From assembly GCA_947475545.1 (NCBI GenBank), contig CANJLL010000001.1, positions 248,001 to 312,000 on the forward strand: a DNA stretch of 64,000 nt, read 5' to 3'. A model generated the notes under the pieces. The model did not search any database. It was not told the origin of the DNA and worked only from the letters and a program-made list of their open reading frames with translations. The translations under genes and the position numbers were made by a program. This document shows positions 16,251 to 24,966 of this stretch, one piece after another (positions within the stretch are counted from its first letter, which is position 1; every line of letters begins with the position of its first letter). This stretch comes from Chloroflexota bacterium (GTDB taxonomy: Bacteria > Chloroflexota > Limnocylindria > Limnocylindrales > CSP1-4).

Positions 16251-17030
16251 ATGAACGCAGGGGGGCACGGTCGGCTCGAAGGCCGGACCGTCGTGGTGAC
16301 CGGCGCCGCCCATGGCATCGGGAAGGCCTTTGCGCGCCGGCTGGTGGACGAGGGCGCCCATGTCGTCGTGTGCGACATCGATGGTGACGCCCTGGAGCTG
16401 GAGGTGGCGCGTCTCCGGGCGGGTGGCGGCGACATCATCGGCCGGCGGGCGGACGTCCGGGACCTCCAGGCCATGCGCGACCTGGCGGCGTTGGCCGCCG
16501 AGAAGACGGGTCGCATCGACGGCCTCATCAACAACGCCGGGATGCTGGTCCGGCTGCACGTCTCGCACGTGAAGTTCAGCGAGATCCCCGAGGCCGAATG
16601 GGACGCGGTCTTCGAGACCAACGTCAAGTCTGTCTGGACCGTCTGCCGCGCGGTGGTCCCGCACATGCAGGACGGCAAGGGCGGCAGCATCATCAACATG
16701 TCGTCCGGGACCGTCTTCAAGGCGGTTGCCACCCGTGCCCACTATGTCGCCAGCAAGGCCGCGATCATCGGCCTGGGCCGGGTCCTGGCCAAGGAGCTGG
16801 GGACGGACTGGATCCGCGTCAACACCATCGCCCCGGGCGCCGTCCTCAGCGAGGAGGAGCCCGATGACGAGACCATCCGCAACCGGGAGAAGGCCAGCAG
16901 CCAGCGGGCCCTCCAGCGGATCGAGTACCCGGAGGACGTGGTGGGCACCGCGGTCTACCTGCTCTCCGACGACAGCGCGTTCGTGACCGGCCAGGTGATC
17001 GTCGTGGACGGCGGCGTCGTGGCCCACTGA
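16251..17030 (+). CDS. short-chain dehydrogenase/reductase (SDR)
   Basis: 259 residues with classical SDR features: NAD(P)-binding TGAAHGIGKAFARRL (about 18-32), CDIDGD after beta-2, which favours NAD, NNAGML, the catalytic Ser in INMSSGT, Tyr and Lys in HYVASKAAIIG, and the C-terminal VTGQVIVVDGG. The ATG at 16251 has a strong GGAGG site. It is divergent from the class II aldolase operon, and with LhgO and the amidohydrolase-like gene it suggests a small catabolic cluster for a hydroxy- or keto-acid. The substrate is not determinable. Confidence 0.9.
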   Translation: MNAGGHGRLEGRTVVVTGAAHGIGKAFARRLVDEGAHVVVCDIDGDALELEVARLRAGGGDIIGRRADVRDLQAMRDLAALAAEKTGRIDGLINNAGMLVRLHVSHVKFSEIPEAEWDAVFETNVKSVWTVCRAVVPHMQDGKGGSIINMSSGTVFKAVATRAHYVASKAAIIGLGRVLAKELGTDWIRVNTIAPGAVLSEEEPDDETIRNREKASSQRALQRIEYPEDVVGTAVYLLSDDSAFVTGQVIVVDGGVVAH

Positions 17031-17105
17031 TCCCTGGCTGCTGCCGCGCCCCGGGCCCGGCCGCCTCGCCTCCATCGCCCGCAACTTCGCAGGAGCAGCC
17101 CGAGC

Positions 17106-17693
17106 ATGACGAGGTCCCTCGATGACCGGCTCGACGAGCCGGTCGAACAGCCCCACCTGGTGATCGATCCCGCCGTCTGGCGCCAGCTGATCGCGTGGGC
17201 CAAGGTCACCGATTCCGAGGTGAGCGGGATGGGGCTCCTGGAGCCCGATGGCCAGGACGACCTGCGCCTGACCCGCGTGTATCTCCTCCCCCAGCTCGGC
17301 AACGCCATTGCCACCCAGCTCGACCCGGGCGCGATGGCGGACCTGATGGGCCTGCTGCTGGACGAGGACCTCGACCCCGGTGCACTCCGCGTCTGGTGGC
17401 ACAGCCACGGCCGCGAGGCCCCGTTCTGGAGCGGCCAGGACGAGCACACCATCGACACGTTCGCCCCGCCGGCGATGGTCTCGTTGGTGATCGACCACCG
17501 GCAGCGGCGGCTCGCCCGCCTGGACCGGTACGCGCCGATGCGGCTGACCACCTGGCTGACCGTGGACGGCGCCGAGCCGATCGACGACTTGAGCGAGGCG
17601 GAGGTCGATGCCGCCCGGGCGCAGGTCCGCGAAGCCGTGGGCGTCCTGGCGGCCGAGGACCGACTCCGGCCGGGCATGAGCGACCATACGTAG
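17106..17693 (+). CDS. stand-alone JAMM (MPN+) metallopeptidase-like protein
   Basis: 195 residues. The JAMM signature is complete: Glu38 in SEVSGMGLL, then His99 and His101 in RVWWHSHG, Ser109 and Asp112 in WSGQDEHT. This is the E...HxH...SxxD zinc site of deubiquitinase-like proteases. The protein lacks any fused domain beyond an acidic C-terminal helix (about 155-175). Prokaryotic JAMM proteins occur in ubiquitin-like conjugation loci, in phage tail assembly and as orphans; no E1-like or ubiquitin-like gene is adjacent here. It follows the SDR by 75 bp and precedes a DinB gene. The catalytic prediction rests on the motif; the biological role is open. Confidence 0.82.
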   Translation: MTRSLDDRLDEPVEQPHLVIDPAVWRQLIAWAKVTDSEVSGMGLLEPDGQDDLRLTRVYLLPQLGNAIATQLDPGAMADLMGLLLDEDLDPGALRVWWHSHGREAPFWSGQDEHTIDTFAPPAMVSLVIDHRQRRLARLDRYAPMRLTTWLTVDGAEPIDDLSEAEVDAARAQVREAVGVLAAEDRLRPGMSDHT

Positions 17694-17814
17694 GACGGCG
17701 TCCGTGACACTGCGCAGCCGCGGGCGGCTGGCGTCCAGCCTGCCGGGATCCGGCGCCGAGGCGCGACCGTGCCGGGGATGCCCCGGCGACCAGCACGAGG
17801 AGGAGGGGACTGCC

Positions 17815-18306
17815 ATGACCACCGCCGACCTGATCGCCCAGCTGGACGCCGACTGGGCCGCCCTGCAGGAACTCCGGCCGCGGGTCGAGGCCGGGGTTCC
17901 GTGGCCCGTCAGCGAGCGGTTCGACACCACGGCGGAGGCCTACTGGTTCCCGCCCGAGGTGCTCGCCCACGTCTCCGAGCTGCTGGGCCGCTGGCTGGGC
18001 GTCGTCGACCTGATCCTTGCCGGGCCGGAGCCCGCGGAATTCGGCCAACCCAACCCGGCCCGTCTCGCCGGCATCGACCGCAACCGACGCCTCCCGCTGG
18101 CGGATCTGTACGGCCTGATCGAGGCCGGCGTCGGCAACCTGCGGGCCCGGCTGGCCTCCCTCGCGGAGGCTGACCTTGCGCGCCGCGGCCGCCACGTGAC
18201 CAGGGGCGAGACCACGGTCGCGGAGCTGGTGGCCGGATCGGTGACCGGGCATATCGCCGAACACGTGCGCCAGATCGAGTCGCTCCTGGCGGCCGCTGGG
18301 CGCTGA
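17815..18306 (+). CDS. DinB-superfamily protein
   Basis: 163 residues, four-helix DinB/YfiT-like protein. Helix landmarks are HVSELLGRWLGVVDLIL, LIEAGVGNLRARLASL, and a C-terminal GSVTGHIAEHVRQIESLLA that supplies the metal-binding His pair; the third His is probably in HVSELL. Members act as metal-dependent thiol transferases or have unknown function. The ATG at 17815 is preceded by AGGAGGAGGGGA, a very strong ribosome-binding site. A perfect GC hairpin follows the stop directly. Confidence 0.75.
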   Translation: MTTADLIAQLDADWAALQELRPRVEAGVPWPVSERFDTTAEAYWFPPEVLAHVSELLGRWLGVVDLILAGPEPAEFGQPNPARLAGIDRNRRLPLADLYGLIEAGVGNLRARLASLAEADLARRGRHVTRGETTVAELVAGSVTGHIAEHVRQIESLLAAAGR

Positions 18307-18333
18307 CGTCCCCCGCTCCCCCTCCGGGGGACG
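18307..18333 (+). terminator. hairpin terminator after the DinB gene
   Basis: CGTCCCCC (18307-18314) pairs exactly with GGGGGACG (18326-18333) across an 11-base loop, starting one base after the stop codon. It lacks a T-tract. Confidence 0.6.
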
Positions 18334-18509
18334 AGGTCCGGGGTACTGCCGGGTGGTTTGGAGGCGATTCAAGTTCGGCCCGCGGCCAACCGACTGCCCC
18401 TCGACGGTCTCGCGCCGGAGCCGCGTCGATGCCGTTGAGCCGCTGCGGAGCGCAGGTGGTCCCCGCTATGGGGGCCAGCGGGCCGCGGCGTGACCAGGAG
18501 CCGCGGCCG

Positions 18510-19433
18510 ATGATGGATCCCCTGCGTCCCGACGCCATTGCGAGCAGCGTGCTCGACGGGGTCGCCGACGGCATCTACCTCGTGGACCGCGATCGACAGA
18601 TCACGTTCTGGAACCAGTCGGCAGAGCGAATCGCGGGCTTTGGTCGCGCCGCGATCCAGGGGCACTCCTGCGCGGACAACGTCCTCGTCCATGTCGACGT
18701 GACCGGCCGCGGGCTATGCCGGGACGGCTGCCCACTCCTGGCAACAATGAACGACGGCGTCGAGCGAGCCGCCCGCCTCTGGCTCCGGCACAAGGATGGT
18801 CACCGGGTCCCGGTGCGGGTGCGAACGGCGCCGGTCCGCGACGGGAGCGGCGCGATCGTCGGCGGAATCGAGACCTTCGACGACGACACCGCCCTCATCG
18901 ATACGGTGGCCCAGGCCGTGACGACGATCAAGAACCTCGAAGAGATGGCGATGACCGACGTCCTGACCGGGCTGCCCAACAGGCGCGCGTTCGAGCAGGC
19001 GGCCCTCGGGCGCCTCGGCGATGTCCATCGTCACGAAATGCTGCTGTCGCTGCTGGTCGTTGACATCGACCGGTTCAAGGACGTCAACACGGCCTACGGG
19101 TGCGGGGCCGGCGACGAGGCACTCAAGGTGGTGGGCCGCACGATCGTCGGTTCGTGTCGGAGCGGCGACTTCGTGGCGCGCTGGGGCGGCGAGGAGTTCT
19201 GCGTCCTCGGCTGGGCGGAGGAGCCCGGCGAGGCGGCCGCGCTGGCGGAGCGGATCCGTGCGCTCATGGGCGCGTCGATCGTCTACGTGGGCGACCATGA
19301 CATCGACATCACGGTGTCGATCGGGTACGCCCAGGCTGGTCTCGGACACACGGTGGACGATCTCTTCCGGCGGGCCTCCGGCGCGACGATGACCGCGAAG
19401 GAACACGGCCGCAACCGGGTCGCCGCGGCCTGA
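18510..19433 (+). CDS. PAS-GGDEF diguanylate cyclase
   Basis: 307 residues. The N-terminal PAS domain (about 10-127) has GIYLVDRDRQITFWNQSAERIAGF and the pair Cys70/Cys74 in GLCRDGCPLL, a feature of a known PAS-GGDEF subgroup. A short coiled helix (TVAQAVTTIKNLEEMAMTD) leads into the GGDEF domain: DVLTGLPNRRAFE, LLVVDIDRFKDVN, and active site GGEEF at 226-230. The product-inhibition I-site RxxD is present as Arg217-Asp220, five residues upstream. It should make cyclic di-GMP from two GTP with feedback control. Start chosen at 18510 (GGAG upstream); an in-frame ATG at 18429 is possible but adds nonconserved residues. No c-di-GMP phosphodiesterase lies nearby. Confidence 0.93.
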   Translation: MMDPLRPDAIASSVLDGVADGIYLVDRDRQITFWNQSAERIAGFGRAAIQGHSCADNVLVHVDVTGRGLCRDGCPLLATMNDGVERAARLWLRHKDGHRVPVRVRTAPVRDGSGAIVGGIETFDDDTALIDTVAQAVTTIKNLEEMAMTDVLTGLPNRRAFEQAALGRLGDVHRHEMLLSLLVVDIDRFKDVNTAYGCGAGDEALKVVGRTIVGSCRSGDFVARWGGEEFCVLGWAEEPGEAAALAERIRALMGASIVYVGDHDIDITVSIGYAQAGLGHTVDDLFRRASGATMTAKEHGRNRVAAA

Positions 19434-19500
19434 CAACGGGATGGCGGCAGCCCGGGTCGGCGCGGCGGGGGCCGCCGCCGCCGCATGGTCGGCTCAGGGC

Positions 19501-19878
19501 TCAGGGCTTCGGGATGGTCAGGACTTGCCCGATCTGCAGCTTCGTGGGATCCGTGACCTGCGGGTTGGCGGCGCGGAGTGCGTCCACCGTGATCTTGAAC
19601 TTCGCGGCGATGGCGACCAGCGTGTCGCCCTTCTCGACGGCGTAGGACGTCCCGGCGGGGGCGGGCGTGGCCGTCGGGGCCGCCGACGGCGGAACGCTGG
19701 GGCGTGCGGACGGGGCGATGGATGCGGGCCTGGCCGTTACCGTAACTGTGGATGCGGCAGGGGTCGCGACGGGCCGAAGTGTGGGGCGAGGCGACGGGGT
19801 CTCGCCGGGATCGCACGCGACCAGCGTGACGGCCAGCATCAGGAGCGGGAGCACCCCGGCCAATCGACGGGATGTCAT
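19501..19878 (-). CDS. LysM-domain lipoprotein
   Basis: 125 residues. A lipoprotein signal peptide (LAGVLPLLMLAVTLVAC) is followed by a Pro/Thr/Ser/Ala linker (about 25-75) and one C-terminal LysM domain (YAVEKGDTLVAIAAKFKIT through LQIGQVLTIPKP), which binds N-acetylglucosamine polymers such as peptidoglycan. It is predicted to be lipid-anchored with the LysM reaching into the cell wall. ATG at 19878 with GGAGGG upstream. It converges with the diguanylate cyclase gene. Confidence 0.88.
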   Translation of the reverse strand: MTSRRLAGVLPLLMLAVTLVACDPGETPSPRPTLRPVATPAASTVTVTARPASIAPSARPSVPPSAAPTATPAPAGTSYAVEKGDTLVAIAAKFKITVDALRAANPQVTDPTKLQIGQVLTIPKP

Positions 19879-20027
19879 GGTGACGCCCTCCTGCCGCGCT
19901 CCGGCGGCTGGACGATTCCGCCTGACGTGCGCGGAGCGTAGCACCCGGATTGCGGTGTGGATAGCGGGTATGGGCACCGCCCGGGACCTGTTGGCGGGCA
20001 CCGGGCCGGGCATGCGCGTCTCCCGGA

Positions 20028-20315
20028 CTACGCGTCTCCCGGGGTGCGGTGGGGCCTCCCGGCGGCGACGACGGCCTTGAGCACGGACTCGCCGACAGGT
20101 GCATCGGCTGCGGTCCCGCAGGCAGCACACGTGATGACCGGCCGGCCATGGGGCGCCAGGCCGTGGTCGGGCACAAACAGCCCCATCTCCGTGAGCCCGG
20201 CGCTGTCGAAGCGCACGCGGTCCTCGGCCATCACCGGACTGGCGATCTCCCACGCGGGTTCCGGGTCCGAGCACGCGGGGCAGGCGGGCGGCGGGACGCG
20301 ATTGGCGGCACTCAT
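20028..20315 (-). CDS. small zinc-ribbon protein
   Basis: 95 residues with two Cys pairs, CPACSD near residue 12 and CAACGTA near residue 64, spaced as in a zinc ribbon. The region between (VMAEDRVRFDSAGLTEMGLFVPDHG) has beta-strand-like character, and the C-terminus is a short helix (SVLKAVVAAG). No further domain or family is recognised. The ATG at 20315 has CTGGAG upstream. Because it is short and single, the call rests on the Cys pattern and codon usage. Confidence 0.6.
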   Translation of the reverse strand: MSAANRVPPPACPACSDPEPAWEIASPVMAEDRVRFDSAGLTEMGLFVPDHGLAPHGRPVITCAACGTAADAPVGESVLKAVVAAGRPHRTPGDA

Positions 20316-20789
20316 GGATTCTCCAGCCAGCGAGGGTGGCCCGGGACGCTCCGAGGCTCGCGGGCATCGTACGACGAGACCCCGAACACAGGCGCAGGTC
20401 GAGGTCCCGGAGCGCGCCGCTGTCATCCGCCGGGCTGCAAACGTCCAGCCTGCGGCGACCCGCCGTGCGGTGGTGTCGCCTGTGCGTGGGAGGCCCAAGT
20501 CTCCCAGATGACCGCCCCATGGGTGAACCGCCACGTCCCGGCCGGGCGACCCGTATCCCGTGACGGGGAGATGACCACCGGGGGTAGCGTCCGGCGACCG
20601 GGCACACGAGCCGGCGATCCGCAGACGCCCGGGCCGCGTCCAGCGCGCACAATGGCGCGGAGTCTCCACGGGTATTGACGGTCGGGCGACGATGAGGGTC
20701 GTCTTCGGCAGTACCGTACGCATCCACGGGCCATTGCCGTCGCAGGTGTCGCAGAGCCGCCGCCGCTGCCTTTCCGCCGAGGAGCGATC
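20316..20789. other. 474 bp divergent intergenic region without a clear gene
   Basis: This separates the leftward zinc-ribbon gene from the rightward NfeD gene. Short frames on both strands lack ribosome-binding sites and conserved features. The part around 20540-20660 is rich in short GC inverted repeats and could fold in RNA form, but matches no riboswitch I know. A TTGACG at about 20674 lacks a matching -10 at normal spacing. Confidence 0.5.
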
Positions 20790-21356
20790 GTGATCAGTCT
20801 GGACGTTGGCAACCTGGTCTTCCTGGCCTGTTTGCTGGTCGGCGGCGGGCTGCTCCTGGTGTCGATCGTGTTCGGCGAGCTGCTGGACGTGGCCGGTGGG
20901 CTGGGTCTCGATCTTGACTTCGCTGACATCGGGGTCGTGCCGATGGTCCTCGCCTTCGTGGCCCTCTTTGGCGCCGGCGGGCTCTTTGGTTCGCTCTCCC
21001 TGGCGCTGCCTGGCAACAACGCGGCGTACGTCGGCATCGGCGTCGGGATTGCCGGTGCGGTCGGCACCGGACTGGCGTGGCGCCTGTTCCGGCGCAGCGA
21101 GGCCCAGGGAGAGTTCCACATCGACAGTCTCGTCGGCGCGAGCGGCGAGGTGGTGGTGCCCATCACCGCCGGCGGGAACGGCGAGGTGAGCATCGTGGCC
21201 ATGGGCGCGCCGCGGCGCTTCCCCGCCACTGCCGTCACGGCCCTGCCGATCGGCGCGATCGTGGTCGTCCAACAGGCCATCGGTGGTCGGCTGGTGGTCG
21301 GCGGCCCCGACGATCTCCTGACACCCCTCGGGGAACACAACAAGGCAACCACATAG
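20790..21356 (+). CDS. NfeD-like membrane protein
   Basis: 188 residues. Three hydrophobic segments (about 8-32, 49-75 and 80-95) are followed by a cytoplasmic-facing OB-like domain (LVGASGEVVVPITAGGNGEVSIVAMG ... IGAIVVVQQAIGGRLVVG) typical of the NfeD C-terminus. It lies 37 bp before the flotillin gene, the classic partner of NfeD proteins; together they organise membrane microdomains. GTG start at 20790 with GAGGAG upstream. Confidence 0.85.
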   Translation: MISLDVGNLVFLACLLVGGGLLLVSIVFGELLDVAGGLGLDLDFADIGVVPMVLAFVALFGAGGLFGSLSLALPGNNAAYVGIGVGIAGAVGTGLAWRLFRRSEAQGEFHIDSLVGASGEVVVPITAGGNGEVSIVAMGAPRRFPATAVTALPIGAIVVVQQAIGGRLVVGGPDDLLTPLGEHNKATT

Positions 21357-21393
21357 GCCTGGCCGCGGTTGGCGGGCCCCAAGAGGAGGCGTC

Positions 21394-23166
21394 ATGTTCT
21401 CGTTTCTCGACGGCGGCGTCTTTGCCGCGGCCGCCATGGTCATCGTGGTCGTGCTGCTGGTGGTCTACATCAGTCGCCGCTACCAGATCGCCGGGCCCAA
21501 CGAGGCCCTGATCATCGCGGGCGCCTCCGGCTCCAAGGTCCGCCAGGGCTCCGCTGTGATCAGCAAGGAATCCGACGCCGGCATCCGGGTCGTGGTGGGG
21601 GCCGGGGCCGTCATCCTGCCGATCGTCAACAAGGCCTATCGGCTCCGCCTGCGCACCTACCAGAGCCAGATCAAGCTGGACGACGGGGTGACCTCGCAGG
21701 GCATCCGGGTCAAGGTCAACGCCAACGCCGTCTTCAAGATCGGCCGCCAGCCCGAGCAGATCCGCGCGGCAGCCGAGCGGTTCCTCGACCAGGAAGACGC
21801 CATCGACCAGACGGTCACGAGCGTCCTGGTGGGCTCGATGCGCGGCATCGTCGGCAAGCTGGCGATCAACGACCTGGTCACCAACCGCGACGAGCTGGTC
21901 AAGCAGGTCTCCGAGGAGGCCCGGCGTGAGCTGACGCCGCTTGGCATCGAGCTCGATGTCCTCAACATCCAGGACATCACGGACGAAGGCTTCCCCGGGC
22001 AGCAGAGCTACATCGCCCAGCTGGGCGTCAAGAACTACCAGGTGGCCCGCAAGGAAGCCGAGGTCGCCACGGCCCAGGCGCAGATGGAGATCATCGCCGC
22101 CCAGCGCGAGCAGCAGCTGAAGGCCGCGGACGCCAAGGCCCAGACCGACGCCGCGTCGGCCACGGCGGCCCAGGCCGGCCCCCTGGCCCAGGCCGAGGCC
22201 ACCCGCGAAGTCACCCGGCGACAGACCGAGCTGGCGGAGCTGGAAGCCCTCCGCCGTGAGAAGGAGCTCCTGGCCTCGACGGTCAAGGTGGCCGCCGCCG
22301 ATGCTGCCGCGATCGTCGCCCGGGCCCACGGTGACCGCGATGCCAAGATCGCGGCGGCCCAGGCCGAAGGCGAGAAGGTGCGCATCGAAGGGATGGCCGC
22401 GGCCGACGCCATCGCTGCCCGCGGCGAGGCAGAGGCAGAGGTCCTGGCGCTGCGCGCCCAGGCCTACCAGGCCTTCAACAACGCCGCCATCGTCTCGATC
22501 ATCCTCGAGAAGCTGCCGGAGATCGTGCGGGCCGCGGCCGAGCCGATCGCGTCGATCGACAGCCTGACGATCCTGTCCACCGATGGAGCCTCGGAGATCG
22601 TGCGGACGGCCACCAATGCGGTGGCGCAGGGCAGTGAGGTCGTGCGCAGCCTGACCGGGATCGACCTTCGGTCGATGGTCGATGCGGCCATGAACAGCGA
22701 GACGGCCGGCAAGGCCGAAGAGCTGATGACGGACCTCCGGACCCGCCGCGAGGCGCGCAAGGCGGCGACGGCCGCGGAAACTGCCAGGATCAAGGCGGTC
22801 GAGCCAATCGAGGGCTCGCCCTCGGCGGCAGCAGCTTCTCAGCGGACGGCAGCGACGACGAGCACCGCTGACGGGGACGAGTCGCTAGACGCGGCGCCGA
22901 GCGCCCCCGTGCTGGGCGATTCATGGGCTCGCATCGACGCGATCCTCGAGCGGACCGGGACGCTGGCACGCGTCCGCAGCACGGCCGGAACGCTGCGCGG
23001 CATCCCCGGCTATCGCCGGCTGGCCACCGCAACCGTGGCCGACCTCGCCACCAGCAACCGAACCCCGGCCTCGCTTCGCGACGCGTTTGACAGTCTCCCC
23101 CAGGAGGTCCAGGTCGCCCTCTACCCGCTCACGGTCCAGGACGTGGTCGAGCATTACGCGGGCTGA
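21394..23166 (+). CDS. flotillin/SPFH-domain protein with C-terminal extension
   Basis: 590 residues. One N-terminal membrane helix (VFAAAAMVIVVVLLVVYI), then the SPFH domain (YQIAGPNEALIIAGASGSKV, TSVLVGSMRGIVGKL, ELTPLGIELDVLNIQDI), then a long Ala/Glu/Gln-rich coiled coil (about 225-370) with the flotillin C-terminal pattern AQAYQAFNNAAIVSIILEKLPEIVRAAAEPI. Standard flotillins stop near residue 480; here about 100 more residues follow an Ala/Ser/Thr-rich linker and end in a small helical segment (FDSLPQEVQVALYPLTVQDVVEHYAG). It scaffolds membrane domains, probably with the NfeD protein encoded just upstream. Confidence 0.92.
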   Translation: MFSFLDGGVFAAAAMVIVVVLLVVYISRRYQIAGPNEALIIAGASGSKVRQGSAVISKESDAGIRVVVGAGAVILPIVNKAYRLRLRTYQSQIKLDDGVTSQGIRVKVNANAVFKIGRQPEQIRAAAERFLDQEDAIDQTVTSVLVGSMRGIVGKLAINDLVTNRDELVKQVSEEARRELTPLGIELDVLNIQDITDEGFPGQQSYIAQLGVKNYQVARKEAEVATAQAQMEIIAAQREQQLKAADAKAQTDAASATAAQAGPLAQAEATREVTRRQTELAELEALRREKELLASTVKVAAADAAAIVARAHGDRDAKIAAAQAEGEKVRIEGMAAADAIAARGEAEAEVLALRAQAYQAFNNAAIVSIILEKLPEIVRAAAEPIASIDSLTILSTDGASEIVRTATNAVAQGSEVVRSLTGIDLRSMVDAAMNSETAGKAEELMTDLRTRREARKAATAAETARIKAVEPIEGSPSAAAASQRTAATTSTADGDESLDAAPSAPVLGDSWARIDAILERTGTLARVRSTAGTLRGIPGYRRLATATVADLATSNRTPASLRDAFDSLPQEVQVALYPLTVQDVVEHYAG

Positions 23167-23176
23167 GCCGCCGGGT

Positions 23177-23206
23177 CCAGCCTCCGACCCGCGCGTCGGA
23201 GGCTGG
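23177..23206 (+). terminator. hairpin terminator after the flotillin gene
   Basis: CCAGCCTCCGAC (23177-23188) pairs perfectly with GTCGGAGGCTGG (23195-23206) over a 6-base loop, 11 bases after the stop. No T-tract follows. About 150 bp further on is the left boundary of the integrated element. Confidence 0.65.
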
Positions 23207-23354
23207 CAGGAGCACCTCGCCGGGTTCGGCGCCACCCGGGCGAGGTTGGGGAGCGACGGGCGGTAGCGCCTGTGATGCTGACGGCGGGCGGGGACTCCAG
23301 CGACCTCGCCTGCCGTGACGCCGCGCGGCCTGCGCGGCGGTTCGTTCGTGAAGT

Positions 23355-23409
23355 TGGTACCGGGGAGGGGGATCGAACCCCTACTCTCTTGCGAGAAACG
23401 GTGTTTGAG
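23355..23409 (-). repeat. attL: displaced 3' fragment of tRNA-Leu
   Basis: 55 bp identical to 42908-42962. In tRNA orientation it begins in the anticodon loop (CTCAAAC) and runs to the encoded CCA end. Identity stops at once on either side (T versus G at 23354/42907; T versus A at 23410/42963). It lacks the acceptor 5' strand and D arm, so it is not a functional tRNA. Confidence 0.95.
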
Positions 23410-23821
23410 TTCGATGCAGACCGTTCGGGCACGTCCGGCTGTGGCCGTGCCCCTGAACGAAACCGCGATGCACTGGGGTTCTGGGACCGGCGCCGTGCGC
23501 GCCTACTGCTACCGCGTTGCTACCATCCACGGCCTCGCGGAGCGTTTGTCGGAGCACGCCTCACCAGCGAGCTGCCGTCGTCAGCCTGGAAGTCGCGTCG
23601 CTCTCGTCGGATGTCAGTCGTCCGCCGATCGACTGGAATCGTCGCGACCCCCACCGGGTAGGGTGCCAGGTTTCTGGCGGCGCGCGGTGCGGGCGGACAT
23701 ACATGGACCTGTCGGAGCGGGTAATGGCCAGGGCCACTCCATCTGGGCCGGAGCGAACGTGAGTGAGGCATCGCACCCCGGTAATCGCGCAGCCCGTCCC
23801 GCAGCTGCCAAAGGTACGCGT
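23410..23821. other. left terminal region of the element, no clear gene
   Basis: 412 bp between attL and the stop of the J-domain gene. Short frames on both strands lack ribosome-binding sites or recognisable content. The notable item is the 21 bp sequence at 23506-23526 shared with the right end. Confidence 0.5.
23506..23526 (+). repeat. probable integrase arm-type site, left
   Basis: 21 bp identical to 42818-42838 in the same orientation. Internally it holds TGCTACC twice, 11 bp apart (23507 and 23518), i.e. on the same face of the helix. It sits 97 bp inside attL, a place typical for tyrosine-integrase arm-binding sites. Confidence 0.7.
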
Positions 23822-24961
23822 TCACGTGGTCGCCCCGGTGGTCGCGGCCGGCGGACTGGAGATGGTGGCACATGAAACTCCCACGGACAGGAGTTCCGCG
23901 GTGGTCTGCTGAGTCGACGGTTGGCTACCCCTCCAAGCGTCGTATCGCGATCGTGTGGCGGTCTCGTTCCATGCGCGGTTGACGTCCCTCGTGAAACCGT
24001 CGAGGGCGGCGAACAGCGAGTCGGCGCTGTACGCCAGACGCTGCGCAAGATCCGCGCCCGCTGGCCATCCCGTTGCGGCCCTGAACGACTCACCCGCCGT
24101 CTTCGTTCTATCCAGCATTCGGCCGAGCGCGGCAAGGCCCACTTCGGCGTGCGGGGATTCGCGAAGGAAGACTTCGAAATCTGCCGCGTTGGCATCGAAG
24201 GCTGCCAGTCCCTCACAGACTCGCGTCCGGTATTCAGCCAGGTCGATTGCTGCCGATGCGCGGATCGGGGGTGGCCATGGCGGCGCACTCCGACCCGTCG
24301 CGCCGATTCCCGCGGTCCCCTGCTGTATTGACGCAATCCACGCGACAACAACGACAACCGCGATCAACGCGAGCAACGGCCCGAGACGTCGTGGGGCATG
24401 GGCGGTCTCCACCCGTGCCCGCTCCTGGGCATCTTCCCACTCTCGTTGTGCGGCCCGCTGCTGCCGAATCCGTTCCAGGGCCGCCTCGCGCTCCTGGGCA
24501 GCCTGCGCGGCCCCCTGCTCGTGAGCCGCCTGGGCGGCTGCCGCTCGCGCCTGCGCTGCCGCTCGCTCCCGCTCGAGGCGTGCGGCCATCTCGCGTTCCC
24601 GTGCTGCGGCTCGTTCTTGGGAAGCGACCTGCTCTCGGGCAGCCCGCTCCTGAGCGGCCTGCTCTTGCGCCGCCCGCTCCTGAGCGACGCGCGCGGCGCC
24701 CGCGAACGACTGCCCGGATGCGCCCGAAGGCGAGCCTGAGTTACCTGGGTCCCCGTGAGATGAGAGCGTCCGGAGGATTACGTCATGCGCGGCGTTGATC
24801 TGGGTGGTCCAGTACGTTGCCCTTCGGACTGCGGCCGCATCCGATCCAGCCTTGTCTGGGTGATGGACTTTGAGGGCATCGTTCCGCGCGGCCCGGAGCA
24901 TCGTCAGGGTGACAGGTCCTTCCTCCAACCCAAGGAGCTTCCGGGCCTCGCTCTCAGTCAT
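23822..24961 (-). CDS. J-domain membrane protein
   Basis: 379 residues. An N-terminal degenerate J domain carries the essential HPD at 34-36 (LKVHHPDKAGSD) followed by TTQINAAHDVI, as in helix IV. Then comes a long Ala/Gln/Glu/Arg-rich region (about 85-195), predicted coiled coil, one transmembrane helix (LLALIAVVVVVAWIASI, about 205-221) and a C-terminal helical domain of unknown kind (about 245-360). The J domain should recruit and stimulate an Hsp70 (DnaK), here from the cytoplasmic side. The start is 5 bases after the stop of the zinc-ribbon/TerB gene, so the two form an operon. DjlA-type proteins combine TerB and J domains in one chain; here the two are split between adjacent genes. The function on this element is unknown. 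Confidence 0.82.
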   Translation of the reverse strand: MTESEARKLLGLEEGPVTLTMLRAARNDALKVHHPDKAGSDAAAVRRATYWTTQINAAHDVILRTLSSHGDPGNSGSPSGASGQSFAGAARVAQERAAQEQAAQERAAREQVASQERAAAREREMAARLERERAAAQARAAAAQAAHEQGAAQAAQEREAALERIRQQRAAQREWEDAQERARVETAHAPRRLGPLLALIAVVVVVAWIASIQQGTAGIGATGRSAPPWPPPIRASAAIDLAEYRTRVCEGLAAFDANAADFEVFLRESPHAEVGLAALGRMLDRTKTAGESFRAATGWPAGADLAQRLAYSADSLFAALDGFTRDVNRAWNETATRSRYDAWRGSQPSTQQTTAELLSVGVSCATISSPPAATTGATT

Positions 24962-24966
24962 GGCAG

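Noticed and set aside
20500-20680. Riboswitch upstream of the NfeD gene
   Set aside because: Short GC inverted repeats only; no conserved core of any riboswitch class could be recognised.
23355-23409. Second tRNA-Leu gene
   Set aside because: Only the 3' 55 nt are present; it is the att duplicate and cannot fold into a tRNA.
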